A program made the position numbers and the translations under genes. From Lachnospiraceae bacterium (GTDB lineage Bacteria > Bacillota > Clostridia > Lachnospirales > Lachnospiraceae): DNA of 48,842 bases. The first letter of the stretch is position 1. Every line of letters starts with the position of its first letter. This document shows positions 23,631 through 32,560 of this stretch, one piece after another. The notes under the pieces were generated by a model. The model had not been told where the DNA came from and searched no databases. It saw only the letters and a list, made by a program, of their open reading frames with translations. The stretch is from NCBI GenBank assembly GCA_030526405.1, contig JAUNCZ010000020.1:1-48842 (forward strand). Reading direction: 5' to 3'.

Positions 23631-26117
23631 ATGTCTGCAGTATTATCACCGCAAGAGGAACGAATCGTAAAAAATGGAGGAAAAATCGTTTTTTCTTCCA
23701 ATGACAAAAAATCAAGAACACAGAAATTATATGACAGCTTCAGTGAAAGCAAATCCTATGTGGATGTTGAACGAGCAAAATATTTCACAGAGTCCTTTAA
23801 GGAGACAGAGGGTCAGCCTCTGAATCTCAGATGGGCCAGGGCCTTGTACCACATTGCAGAAAAGATTGAGGTATATATCGAACCGGATCAGCTGATCGTG
23901 GGTCGTGTGGGAAGAACAGGCAAATACGGGTTGATCTATCCGGAGTTAGACGGCTGCTTTTTAGAGCAGTTTGTACACCAGGCAAAGGACAGAAAAGAGT
24001 CTCCCTTTGAAATTGAGCCAGAGGACGTTAAGGTGATCGAAGAAGAAATTGCACCTTACTGGAAGGGAAAAACCTATTACGAAGATTTATCCCAGTCATT
24101 TCCGGAGGATGTTTTAAAGGTGACCTATGACCCAAATGATCGCTTTTCTTCTCGATATATCGTCAATGAATCTTCAGCATGGCGCTCTGCCCTTCAGTGG
24201 GTGCATGATTATAAAAAGGGCATTGATGAAGGATTTGCAGCCATCAAAAGAGAAGCCCTTGCGGCCATTGAACAGCTGGATGAAATGAATCCGGTGGATT
24301 CCATTGATAAAAAGGCCTTCTATGAGGCCATTCAGATCACCTGCGATGCCATTATTCTGTGGGCTCACAGACATAGCGAGAAGGCCTTAGCCCTTGCCAG
24401 GGAAGAACGGGATGAGCAGCGTAAACAGGAACTTTTAGAAATTGCCCGAATCACTGCAAAGGTACCGGAATATCCGGCAGAAAGCTTCCACGAAGCCTTA
24501 CAGGCCCAGTATTTTATTCAGATGTTCTCAAGAATCGAGCAGAAAACCGGTGCCACCATTTCTAACGGCCGTATGGATCAGTATCTGTGGCCCTATTACA
24601 AGAAAGATAAAGAAGCGGGAAATATCACCCCTGCCCGTGCCAGGGAACTCTTTACCTGTGTATGGTTAGGCATGGCTCAGTACCAGGATCTTTATATCAG
24701 TCCTGCCGGTGCAAAATTCAACGAGGGTTATGCCCATTGGGAAGCTGTTACCATCGGTGGTCAGGATGAAAACGGAAAGGACGCTACCAATGAGCTTTCC
24801 TACCTGCTGTTGGAAAATAAACGTGAATTCCCTCTGAATTATCCGGATCTTGCCGCACGAATCCATGCAGGTTAGCCAGATGCCTTCCTTCATGCGGTAT
24901 CGGAAACCATTAAGGAGGGAAGCGGATTTCCGAAGCTATTAAATGATGAAGAAATCATTCCGGGACTTTTGGCTCATGGCGCTGATTTTGCCAATGCCAG
25001 AGACTATTCTGTTTCTGGATGTACAGAAGTCCGCATGCCAAACCTGGATACCTTTACCACAGCATGCCCATGGATCAATCTTGGTTCAGTGGTGGAATTA
25101 ACACTGAACAATGGACGAATGAAGAAATACGGGGATGAGCTGCTGACCATAGAAACCGGTGATCCAAGGACCTTTGAGACCTACGAGGAACTGGAAGAAG
25201 CTTTCTTTAAACAGGAAAAATATATTTTACAGCAGGCCTTTAAACAGCAGTATATCGCCAACCGTCTCCATGCAAAGCATTTTGCCTCTCCTTTTGGCTC
25301 CGCTCTGCACAGGCTGTGCATGAAAAACGGCCAGGATCTCCATAGTGAGCATATTGATGGCGGAATGGATGTTGGATTCTTTGATTTCATTGGCTTTGGC
25401 ACAGCGGCAGATTCTCTGGCAGCCCTGAAAAAGGTTGTCTATGATGAAAAAACTCTCACCATAGACCAGGTACTGACGGCTTTAGATGCAGATTTTGAGG
25501 GATATGAAATCGTTCGTCAGCGACTGCTTCATGCACCAAAATATGGCAATGATGATCCATATGCCGATAGCATTGCCAAGAAGATTGATCGTTACGGTGT
25601 GGAGTTTGGAGAAGCCTACTCTGACTATCTGGGTGTTCAGATGGATCTCAGATATGTATCTCAGTCCTCCAATGTACCTTTTGGCAGTGTTGTTTCAGCA
25701 ACACCTAACGGAAGAAGAGCATGGACCGCTTTATCCGACGGTGCTTCTGCTTCCCAGGGAGCAGACACCAATGGACCAGCTTCAGTCCTTCTTTCCAACG
25801 TTCACACAAAAAACAGTGATCTGAAGAACCGTGCCTCCAGACTTTTAAATATCAAGATGAGTCCGGCAAGTGTTCAGGGCGAGGACGGAACCCAGAGAAT
25901 GATTGCCTTCATCAAAGCCTGGAGAGATTTGAAGCTGTGGCATCTGCAGTTTAACATTATCAATCAGGAGACGCTGCTTGCGGCCCAGAAAAATCCGGAA
26001 AACTACAGAAGTCTTCTGGTTCGTGTGGCTGGCTACAGTGCTTACTTTGTACAGCTGTCACCGAATCTGCAGGATGATATCATCCTCAGAACCCAGAACG
26101 AATCCTTTGGAGGATAA
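23631..26117 (+). pseudogene. Glycyl radical enzyme, candidate isethionate sulfite-lyase (IslA/IseG-like), split by an in-frame amber codon
   Basis: Reading through one TAG at 24873-24875 (codon 415) gives an 828-residue protein of normal length for the PFL/dehydratase-type glycyl radical family. The catalytic Cys is in SVSGCTEVRMPN (about 464) with the paired Glu two residues on, and the radical Gly is in RVAGYSAYFVQL (about 801). Segments such as GRVGRTGKYGLIYPELDG and RIEQKTGATISNGRMDQYL, with a sulfonate ABC transporter upstream and activase downstream, suggest isethionate cleavage to acetaldehyde and sulfite; other C-S or C-O lyases are possible. The amber sits in RIHAG-stop-PDAFL where relatives usually have Ser or Thr, so a TCG-to-TAG change would explain it. 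TAG is a normal stop elsewhere in this window. The rest of the frame is intact. Confidence 0.8.
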
Positions 26118-26122
26118 GCATC

Positions 26123-27025
26123 ATGAGTGCTGCAGGCATCGTATTTAATATTCAGCATTTTTCCATCCATGACGGACCGGGCATCCGTACGGTGGTGTTC
26201 CTGAAAGGATGTCCCCTGCGTTGTCGCTGGTGTGCTAATCCGGAATCCCAAAATCCACACCCGGAAGTGGCATGGTCAAAGCAGGAGTGCATCGGTTGCC
26301 AAAGCTGTGTCCATGATCTGAAGGAGGTGAATTGTGGGATATCCGCCCGGGATGGTATTGTATGGGATCCAAAAGTGAAGGTAGATGAAGCGCTTTCCAA
26401 AAAGATTCACAGAGTGTGTCCGGCAAGAGCACTCCATGTGATTGGCGAAAAGAAGAGTGTAGAAGAGATTCTTGAGCAGGTGGAAAAGGATCGCATGTTT
26501 TATAATACCAGTGGCGGAGGCCTGACGATATCCGGCGGTGAGCCTTTGATGCAGCCGGAATTTACCCTGGAACTTTTGCGAGAAGCCAGGAAACGACAGA
26601 TTTCTACCTGTATCGAAACCACAGGTCTGGCAAGCTGGGACCACATCATGCCCATCGTGGAACAACTGGATCATCTGATCATGGACGTGAAAAGCCTTTC
26701 TGCACAAAAGCATAAAGAGTATACAGGAGTGAGCAACGAAATTATCTTGCAGAATCTGAAAAACATACGAAAACTTTTTCCTGAACTTCCCATCAAGGTC
26801 CGTACACCTGTGATTCCTGGCTTTAACAATACGGAGGAGGAGATTGGTCAGATTGCTGCTTTTGTCAAAGATCTTCATTGTGAGTATGAGCTGCTGAAAT
26901 ACCACAGACTGGGTGAACCGAAATATCAGTCACTCCACCGGGAATATCCCATGGGTCAGGTGACTTTGTCGGAACAGGAGTTTGAGGGATTGAAAGCCTG
27001 TGTTCGGAACATTCAGAAAATGTGA
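26123..27025 (+). CDS. Glycyl radical enzyme activase (radical SAM)
   Basis: A 300-residue radical SAM enzyme that installs the glycyl radical on the enzyme encoded just upstream. The SAM-cluster motif is [14 protein letters not shown] (CxxxCxxC), preceded by the family-typical [18 protein letters not shown]. An inserted ferredoxin-like region has [17 protein letters not shown] and, later, HRVCPARAL, fewer Cys than a full two-cluster insert, so perhaps only one extra cluster binds. [15 protein letters not shown] is the SAM-binding GGE motif. Its start is 5 bases after the previous stop; the frame is intact although its partner carries an amber codon. Confidence 0.92.
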   Translation: MSAAGIVFNIQHFSIHDGPGIRTVVFLKGCPLRCRWCANPESQNPHPEVAWSKQECIGCQSCVHDLKEVNCGISARDGIVWDPKVKVDEALSKKIHRVCPARALHVIGEKKSVEEILEQVEKDRMFYNTSGGGLTISGGEPLMQPEFTLELLREARKRQISTCIETTGLASWDHIMPIVEQLDHLIMDVKSLSAQKHKEYTGVSNEIILQNLKNIRKLFPELPIKVRTPVIPGFNNTEEEIGQIAAFVKDLHCEYELLKYHRLGEPKYQSLHREYPMGQVTLSEQEFEGLKACVRNIQKM

Positions 27026-27112
27026 TAATTGACGTGATAGTATTCAGGGATTGAAAAAGCCCTCTGAGAAACTGATATGTAGGGGCTGTCGCACTAAGCC
27101 CCTTCACAAATC

Positions 27113-27157
27113 GAGAGGTGTCTATTGTATTTAACAATGGATGCCTCTCTTTTTTTG
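27113..27157 (+). terminator. Terminator of the sulfonate / glycyl radical operon
   Basis: GAGAGGTGTCTATTGT at 27113-27128 pairs with ACAATGGATGCCTCTC (27134-27149, wobbles), followed by T7. A second small hairpin, GGGGCTGTCGCACTAAGCCCC, lies at 27083-27103. Confidence 0.88.
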
Positions 27158-27275
27158 TGTATGTCAGGGTGGATGACCAGACGCAAGACATACACTTGAA
27201 GCATTTGCGTATTAGAAAAAATCCGGCCCTTTTGTTCTTTATCAATTTGCCGCTTTAATTAATTGAAAAATTTTC

Positions 27276-27304
27276 TTGACAAATCAAACAATTGCAGGTA
27301 AATT
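27276..27304 (+). promoter_or_regulatory. Sigma-A promoter of the T-box leader
   Basis: TTGACA at 27276-27281 and TAAATT at 27299-27304 with a 17-bp spacer, just upstream of the T-box RNA. Confidence 0.85.
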
Positions 27305-27309
27305 ATTAT

Positions 27310-27551
27310 GCATAAGCGTTGACGGAGACAGTAACCGCTCATTCCGAACAGCAAAGCGAACCGGTGATGGTGAGAGACCGGTGTTAGTAGGTGAGATGGC
27401 GAATATCCCTCCTGAGCTGCCGGCTGAACCAGTTGTGTAGTAGGCTGTGCCGTCTTTTCCACGTTACAGGAAACTCGTATGATTGTATGTAGTAATTGGT
27501 GGTATAACGCGCGTATAGTATGCTCGTCCTGTTACGGACGGGTATTTTTTT
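27310..27551 (+). ncRNA. T-box riboswitch leader
   Basis: A tRNA-sensing leader. Stem I starts at GACGG (near 27319) closed by CCGTC (near 27450). It contains AGTA opposite CTGAA (the specifier-loop turn), and a distal arm GCGAACCGGTGATGGTGAGA with CCGGTG. The T-box element TTGGTGGTATAACGCG is at 27496-27511; its TGGT would pair with a tRNA ending ACCA, meaning a discriminator base A. A terminator, CTCGTCC/GGACGGG plus T7, ends at about 27551. The specifier codon lies just after CTGAA in ACCAGTTGTG, but I cannot fix the triplet by eye. The nearest recognised genes downstream are the 2-oxoacid:ferredoxin oxidoreductase subunits. Confidence 0.9.
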
Positions 27552-27876
27552 GTTTATAAGGAAATGTACTGATTCCCATGAGGCAGATAATAGTTGTCTA
27601 AATGATATGGTATCTTTGATACCTTGGGGAAAAAGTATGGATTCGCAGTTTTACATGGCTGCCCGTGGAGATAAATACCGTGTTTATCCACATCAGACAT
27701 GCAATAAGAAGCTGGGATACAGCTTAATTCAACTTGCAGTGGTTCAGAGCAGTAGCTTCTGAAATGTCTGTACTAGCAGGCTTCAATACAGTAGCTTCTG
27801 AAATATCTTCTCATACAGGTTTCAAAGAGTTTCTGACACATCTGCAAAATATTATTTATCAGAAAGAGGGAAAACT
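27552..27876 (+). other. Leader between T-box and oxidoreductase operon, with a short tandem repeat
   Basis: About 325 bp without a recognised gene. An open frame runs across it (MDSQFYMAARGDKYRVYPHQ from about 27638) but has no clear ribosome site or family and probably is not a gene. CAGTAGCTTCTGAAAT occurs at 27750-27765 and 27789-27804, a 39-bp tandem repeat. GGTATCTTTGATACC near 27609 is a small hairpin. The region could be the scar of a deleted T-box-controlled gene. Confidence 0.45.
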
Positions 27877-28452
27877 ATGAAAAAGATGACAGAAATCCGC
27901 TGGCATGGACGCGGTGGTCAGGGTGCAAAAACCGCCAGCCTCCTCCTTGCTGATGCAGCATTTATGGCAGGAAAGTTTGTACAGTCCTTTCCGGAGTACG
28001 GTCCAGAGAGATCCGGTGCTCCTATCACAGCCTACAACAGAATCTCTGAGGAGAGATGCAGTATCCACTCCAACATTTATGAGCCGGATTACGTGGTTGT
28101 AGTTGATGAGACTCTTCTGGAGTCTGTAGATGTAACAGCAGGCCTTTCCAAAGAGGGTGCCATCATCATCAACTCTGAGAAACCAGCTGCTGAACTTCGT
28201 CCTCTTCTTCGCGGATATGAGGGAAGAGTGTTCACTGTTCCGGCAGGTCCGATTTCCAGAAAACATCTGGGAGCATATTTCCCAAATACACCAATGCTGG
28301 CAGCTGTTGTAGAAGTAAGCAAATGTGTAGACCCTGAAAGCTTTATCAAGGATATGGAAGTGTCCTATCGTCATAAATTTGCCAAGAAACCGCAGGTAGT
28401 ACAGGGTAACCTGGACTGTCTGGTGGATGCCATGAAGGAGGTTAAGGAATAA
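27877..28452 (+). CDS. porG: 2-oxoacid:ferredoxin oxidoreductase, gamma subunit
   Basis: A 191-residue gamma subunit of a four-subunit pyruvate or 2-oxoisovalerate:ferredoxin oxidoreductase, which converts a 2-oxoacid and CoA to acyl-CoA, CO2 and reduced ferredoxin. The hallmark is TEIRWHGRGGQGAKTAS near the N-terminus and SFPEYGPERSGAPI. The start codon of the next subunit overlaps its stop by one base. The substrate (pyruvate or a branched-chain 2-oxoacid) cannot be told from sequence. Confidence 0.9.
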   Translation: MKKMTEIRWHGRGGQGAKTASLLLADAAFMAGKFVQSFPEYGPERSGAPITAYNRISEERCSIHSNIYEPDYVVVVDETLLESVDVTAGLSKEGAIIINSEKPAAELRPLLRGYEGRVFTVPAGPISRKHLGAYFPNTPMLAAVVEVSKCVDPESFIKDMEVSYRHKFAKKPQVVQGNLDCLVDAMKEVKE

Positions 28453-28754
28453 TGAGTAAAAAAGCTTCTGAAATCAACGAGCAGATCACATGGCAGGAGA
28501 TGACCACCGGCTGCGAGATCTATGAGGGAGGAACCTCCCGCCTTACCATGACAGGAGAGTGGAGATCAAAAGTTCCTGTATGGGACCCTGCAAAATGCAA
28601 ACAGTGCCTTCTCTGCACACCTTTCTGTCCGGATTCTTCTATCCCGGTTACAGATGGAAAGAGAGCTGATTTTGACCTGGATCACTGCAAAGGCTGCGGT
28701 ATCTGCTATACCGTATGCCCATTTAAGGCCATTGAGTGGAAGGAGGTACACTGA
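28452..28754 (+). CDS. porD: 2-oxoacid:ferredoxin oxidoreductase, delta (ferredoxin-like) subunit
   Basis: A 100-residue 2[4Fe-4S] ferredoxin-like subunit that carries electrons from the TPP site. The two cluster motifs are CKQCLLCTPFCPDSS and CKGCGICYTVCPF, each CxxCxxCxxxC followed by P. It overlaps the gamma gene by one base and precedes the alpha gene by two. Confidence 0.93.
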   Translation: MSKKASEINEQITWQEMTTGCEIYEGGTSRLTMTGEWRSKVPVWDPAKCKQCLLCTPFCPDSSIPVTDGKRADFDLDHCKGCGICYTVCPFKAIEWKEVH

Positions 28755-28756
28755 TT

Positions 28757-29956
28757 ATGAGTATTCGTGACAGATTATCAGGAAATGAAGCCATTGCAAC
28801 AGCCATGAGACAGATCAATCCGGACGTGTTCGCAATGTTCCCAATTACACCATCCACTGAGATTCCTCAGTATTTTGCCCAGTATGTGGCAGATGGTAAA
28901 GTAGATACAGAGTTTATCTGCGTTGAGAGTGAGCATTCCTCCCTTTCTGCATGTATCGGTGCAGAGGCAGCAGGATGTCGTGCTGTAACAGCTACCTCCT
29001 CTGCAGGTCTTGCCTATATGAATGAGGTGCTTTTTGTAGCAGCCTCCTGCCGTCTTCCTATCGTTCTGGCAGTATCCTGCCGAGCTCTGACAGGACCAAT
29101 CAACATCAACCATGACTACTCCGACTCCATGGCTGAGCGTGATTCCGGATTCATTCAGATCTACGCTGAGAACAACCAGGAAGCCTATGACAACTATCTT
29201 CAGGCCCACAGAATCGCAGAGACAGCAGATGTACGTCTCCCTGTCATGATCTGTGAGGACGGATTCATCACTTCCCACGCTCTGGAGAACATCGAGCTGG
29301 AGGAGGACGATGCAGTAAAGGCATTTGTTGGCGAGTACAATCCTGAGAACTACCTGCTGAAATCAGAGAATCCTCTGGCAGTAGGACCTTACGGAACCTC
29401 TCCATATTACATGGAGGCCCGTGTTGCTCAGGCTGAGGCTATGAAAAATGCAAAACGTGCCATCCTGGACGTTGCTGCTGACTTTGAGAAAACCTTCGGA
29501 CGTAAATATGGCTTCTTCGAGGCATACAAGATGGAGGATGCAGAGACAGCCATCGTTCTTATGGGATCCTCTGCAGGTACTGCAAAAGCAGCTGTGGATG
29601 AACTGAGAGAGCAGGGCAAAAAAGTAGGTCTTGTTAAGATCCGTGTATTCCGTCCATTCCCAGGTGAGGAGCTGGCAGAGGTTCTGAAAAACTGTAAAGC
29701 AGTTGCTGTACTTGATAAGAGTGAGGGCTTCAGCGCAATGGGTGGTCCTCTGTTTGCAGAGACTGCGTCCGCATGCATCAACCTGGACAGCCGTCCAAAG
29801 ATGGTTGACATCGTATACGGACTTGGCGGACGTGACTTCACAGTAAAACATGCAAAGAGAGTCTTTGATCGTCTTGACAGAATCGTGGAGACCGGAGAGA
29901 CCGGACCGATTTATTCCCATATGGGACAGAGAGATCAGAGAGAGGAGGTACAGTAA
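28757..29956 (+). CDS. porA: 2-oxoacid:ferredoxin oxidoreductase, alpha subunit
   Basis: A 399-residue alpha subunit, with FPITPSTEIPQYFAQ (pyrimidine-binding part of the TPP site), ATSSAGLAYMNEVLF and, later, the transketolase C-terminal-like domain VKIRVFRPFPGEEL. Start chosen at ATG 28757 after AAGGAGGT rather than GTG 28736. In these enzymes alpha and beta form the active site together; beta follows two bases on. Codon use is strongly biased, as for an abundant protein. Confidence 0.92.
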   Translation: MSIRDRLSGNEAIATAMRQINPDVFAMFPITPSTEIPQYFAQYVADGKVDTEFICVESEHSSLSACIGAEAAGCRAVTATSSAGLAYMNEVLFVAASCRLPIVLAVSCRALTGPININHDYSDSMAERDSGFIQIYAENNQEAYDNYLQAHRIAETADVRLPVMICEDGFITSHALENIELEEDDAVKAFVGEYNPENYLLKSENPLAVGPYGTSPYYMEARVAQAEAMKNAKRAILDVAADFEKTFGRKYGFFEAYKMEDAETAIVLMGSSAGTAKAAVDELREQGKKVGLVKIRVFRPFPGEELAEVLKNCKAVAVLDKSEGFSAMGGPLFAETASACINLDSRPKMVDIVYGLGGRDFTVKHAKRVFDRLDRIVETGETGPIYSHMGQRDQREEVQ

Positions 29957-29958
29957 TC

Positions 29959-30888
29959 ATGGCTTATAACTTAAAAGAAGAAATGAGCAAACCGGAGCGT
30001 TTTGCTGCCGGACATCGTCTCTGTGCCGGCTGCGGCGCAGGTATTACCTGCCGTGCTATGATGCGTGCAGTAAATCCGGAGGATAAAGCAGTTATCTGTA
30101 ATGCTACCTCCTGTCTGGAGGTTTCATCCTTCCAGTATCCATATACAGCATGGGAGGATTCCTACATCCATGTTGCCTTCGAGAACACCTCTGCAGTGGC
30201 ATCCGGTGTTGAGACAGCCATCAAGGCAATGAAGAAAAAAGGTAAACTGGGTGACAACTTCAAGGTAATCGGCATCGGTGGTGACGGTGGTACCTATGAT
30301 ATCGGTTTCCAGTCCCTTTCAGGAGCAATGGAGCGTGGTCATGACTATACTTACTTCTGCTATGACAACAACGCATACATGAATACAGGAACACAGCGTT
30401 CCTCTGCAACACCAAGATTCGCCAATGCCACCACAACACCTGCTGGAATCGAGTCTGTAGGTAAAAAGCAGAACCAGAAGGATCTGACACAGATCATTGT
30501 TGCTCACGGTTCCCCATACGTGGCACAGACCACACTGCTGGGCAACTTTAAGGATTTCCACCAGAAGGCACACAAAGCCATCTACACAGAGGGACCAACC
30601 TTTGTAAACGTGCTTTGTCCATGTCCAAGAGGATGGGGATATCCGGCAGAGATGCTTCCGGAGATCACAAAACTGGCAGTAGACACCTGTGTATGGCCAA
30701 TGTACGAGGTGGAGAACGGAGAGTATCATCTCACCTATATGCCAAAGAAAAAACTCCCTGTTGAAGAGTTCATGAGACCACAGGCACGTTTCAAACACTG
30801 CTTCAAACCAGGAAATGAGTGGACCCTGGAGGCAGCACAGGAGTACGTGGACCAGAAATGGGAAGAGCTGCTGGCTAAATGTAAATAA
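29959..30888 (+). CDS. porB: 2-oxoacid:ferredoxin oxidoreductase, beta (TPP-binding) subunit
   Basis: A 309-residue beta subunit. The cluster/TPP region starts with GHRLCAGCGAGITCRAM (Cys ligands for a proximal [4Fe-4S]); the diphosphate-Mg motif is GIGGDGGTYDIGFQSLSGAM followed by CYDNNAYMNTGTQRS. Ends the gamma-delta-alpha-beta operon; a terminator follows after 75 bp. Confidence 0.93.
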   Translation: MAYNLKEEMSKPERFAAGHRLCAGCGAGITCRAMMRAVNPEDKAVICNATSCLEVSSFQYPYTAWEDSYIHVAFENTSAVASGVETAIKAMKKKGKLGDNFKVIGIGGDGGTYDIGFQSLSGAMERGHDYTYFCYDNNAYMNTGTQRSSATPRFANATTTPAGIESVGKKQNQKDLTQIIVAHGSPYVAQTTLLGNFKDFHQKAHKAIYTEGPTFVNVLCPCPRGWGYPAEMLPEITKLAVDTCVWPMYEVENGEYHLTYMPKKKLPVEEFMRPQARFKHCFKPGNEWTLEAAQEYVDQKWEELLAKCK

Positions 30889-30962
30889 GGAACTGATTTC
30901 TTACAGAATGCAAATATGGAGTCAGCTTTTTACAATTTATAAATTAAGAATAAGAGAGATTG

Positions 30963-30998
30963 AGGGCTGTTGCAACTGTTGTTGTGACAGCCCCTTTT
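30963..30998 (+). terminator. Terminator of the oxidoreductase operon
   Basis: GGGCTGTTGCAAC at 30964-30976 pairs with GTTGTGACAGCCC at 30981-30993, followed by a T-tract. Confidence 0.88.
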
Positions 30999-31053
30999 CA
31001 AATACACAAATGATAAATAATGAAGGCAACAGAAAACAGGAAGGGATTTAAGG

Positions 31054-31647
31054 ATGAAAGCAATAGAAAACAGAAGAAGCATCAGGAAGTATAAATCAGA
31101 TGAAGTAGATACGGCTATCATCGAGGAACTGATCTACAGCGCAACTCTTGCACCGTCTGCAAAAAACAGACAGCCCTGGAAGTTCATTGTGTATCGGGGA
31201 AATGCGAAACAGGAGCTTGTTGAAGTGATGCGAAAGGGTGTAACTGAAGAGAAAATAACCCACAGATCTATGCCACAGTGGGCCTGGGCAATTCCTGATG
31301 CTGAGAACACGATTCGGATTATGGAGGAAGCACCCTGCCTTATTGCGGTGCTGAACACGAATCAGAAAACCCCCTTCGCCACCATTGGGAATGAGGACAG
31401 AATTGTGGAAATCTGTGATTCACTGTCTATTGGTGCTGCCATCGAAAATCTTATTTTGAGAGCAACTGATATGGGGTTGGGGACTCTCTGGATAGCAAAT
31501 ACCTGCTTTGCCTATGAGGAATTGGTTAAATACATAGGAACAGAGCATCAGCTGACAGGAATTGTTGCAGTGGGATATCCAGCAGAAGCACCTGGTAAGA
31601 GGCCAAGGAAGAAGATGGAGGACATTCTGGAGTACAGAGAACTGTAA
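31054..31647 (+). CDS. Nitroreductase family protein
   Basis: A 197-residue FMN-dependent nitroreductase-fold enzyme. The N-terminal MKAIENRRSIRKYK with LAPSAKNRQPWKF is the family signature for FMN binding; MGLGTLWIAN and IVAVGYPAEAPGKRPRK lie near the end. It probably reduces nitro compounds, quinones or flavin using NAD(P)H; the physiological substrate is unknown. It stands alone, with a good ribosome site (GGAAGGGATTTAAGG). Confidence 0.92.
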   Translation: MKAIENRRSIRKYKSDEVDTAIIEELIYSATLAPSAKNRQPWKFIVYRGNAKQELVEVMRKGVTEEKITHRSMPQWAWAIPDAENTIRIMEEAPCLIAVLNTNQKTPFATIGNEDRIVEICDSLSIGAAIENLILRATDMGLGTLWIANTCFAYEELVKYIGTEHQLTGIVAVGYPAEAPGKRPRKKMEDILEYREL

Positions 31648-31794
31648 CAGACCATGTAAAATGTGTATTTATTGCAAAAAGACTTTCCAATCGTGGCATT
31701 TCGGGTTATACTGCAGGTAAATCGGGAGTTTTTAAGAGAATTCACGGTGGACCCTGTAGCAACAGGAAAAAATATAAATATAAGGAGGTAAATT

Positions 31795-31869
31795 ATGGAC
31801 AGTTGTGATAGTCAGAGTCGAAGTATATATAACGATGGATTCAGACCTGATACTTACAATGGTCTGTAA
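31795..31869 (+). CDS. Possible 24-residue peptide before a long hairpin
   Basis: ATG 31795 follows TAAGGAGGTAAATT, an excellent ribosome site, and encodes MDSCDSQSRSIYNDGFRPDT then YNGL and stop. It may be a leader peptide or a remnant: NDGFRP also occurs at the C-terminus of the TIGR04076-like protein encoded at 32053 (SCNDGFRPVSFY), suggesting a decayed copy of that gene's end. A stem-loop with a T-tract begins 35 bp downstream. Otherwise 31650-32050 holds no gene. Confidence 0.4.
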   Translation: MDSCDSQSRSIYNDGFRPDTYNGL

Positions 31870-31903
31870 TTTGCCATGTCAAATGGGAGCATAATCGGCC
31901 TTT

Positions 31904-31970
31904 ATCCACCGTTATATACAGGTTCACATGGGCAAACTGTGAGACTGTCGTAGAAGACGGTGGATTTTTT
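31904..31970 (+). terminator. Long stem-loop with T-tract
   Basis: ATCCACCGT at 31904-31912 pairs with ACGGTGGAT at 31957-31965, enclosing a second imperfect stem (CAGGTTCACA with TGTGAGACTG), followed by T6. It could be a terminator, or an attenuator in front of the TIGR04076-like gene. Confidence 0.7.
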
Positions 31971-32012
31971 GCGCCCATTTTTTCGTTTATTTTACGCAAA
32001 GGAGGCCGAATT

Positions 32013-32048
32013 ATGATGAGAGAAGTATTAAAAATAGAAAAGAGGTGA
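32013..32048 (+). CDS. Possible 11-residue leader peptide
   Basis: ATG 32013 after AAAGGAGGCCGAATT encodes MMREVLKIEKR and stops 4 bases before the GTG of the next gene. The strong ribosome site and close spacing suggest translational coupling; it may simply be a leftover start. Confidence 0.35.
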   Translation: MMREVLKIEKR

Positions 32049-32052
32049 AAAA

Positions 32053-32358
32053 GTGAAGAAAATAAGAATCACTGCTGTAAGAAAGGCCGACTATAAGGAC
32101 CTTCAGCTTCAGTATGAGAATCCCATAGAGGATGCCTGCAATGTAACAGAGGGGCAGGTATGGATCGCTGAAGGCTGGTCCAAACCGGAGAGCTTCTGTG
32201 ACAGTGCATGGGAAAGTATCTCTCCCTTTGTTATGACTTTGGCCCACGGAGGAGAGAATTTCTATAACGGCTGGATGAAGAACAGAAAATCAGCAATGCT
32301 TAGCTGCAATGACGGATTCCGCCCGGTAAGCTTTTATATAGAAGTAATTGAGGAATAA
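32053..32358 (+). CDS. TIGR04076-like small protein
   Basis: A 101-residue soluble protein starting at GTG 32053 (MKKIRITAVRKADYKDLQLQ). The conserved points are the central WIAEGWSKPESFCDSAWESI segment and the Cys-containing tail SCNDGFRPVSFYIEV, which fit the small TIGR04076 family of unknown function. The GTG lies 4 bases after a short upstream open frame with a strong ribosome site. Confidence 0.7.
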   Translation: MKKIRITAVRKADYKDLQLQYENPIEDACNVTEGQVWIAEGWSKPESFCDSAWESISPFVMTLAHGGENFYNGWMKNRKSAMLSCNDGFRPVSFYIEVIEE

Positions 32359-32560
32359 CGAATAAATAGTATAAAAAAGAATTCACGAGATGTTCGTAAA
32401 AAATAGAATTCAGGAGACATTCGCCGGAAAATCAGCAGCATTTTTAGATAATGGAAAGACAGGGGAAATGCTACGGAAATAATGGATTGATATTTTATAG
32501 CTATCATAAAAAACAAGGACAGTTTGTGGGATGCCCTGGAAACGGAAAGGAAAGAAAAGT

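Noticed and set aside
24870-24878. Pyrrolysine insertion at the amber codon
   Set aside because: No pylT, pylS or pylBCD in the window, and TAG is an ordinary stop for several genes here (603, 4819, 15400, 22657). Kept only as a remote option.
27083-27103. GGGGCTGTCGCACTAAGCCCC hairpin as a separate terminator
   Set aside because: No T-tract follows; the real terminator is 10 bases downstream.
27520-27762. 80-codon open frame starting inside the T-box terminator
   Set aside because: Its start is in the terminator stem, there is no ribosome site, and no family is recognisable; treated as a gene-free leader.
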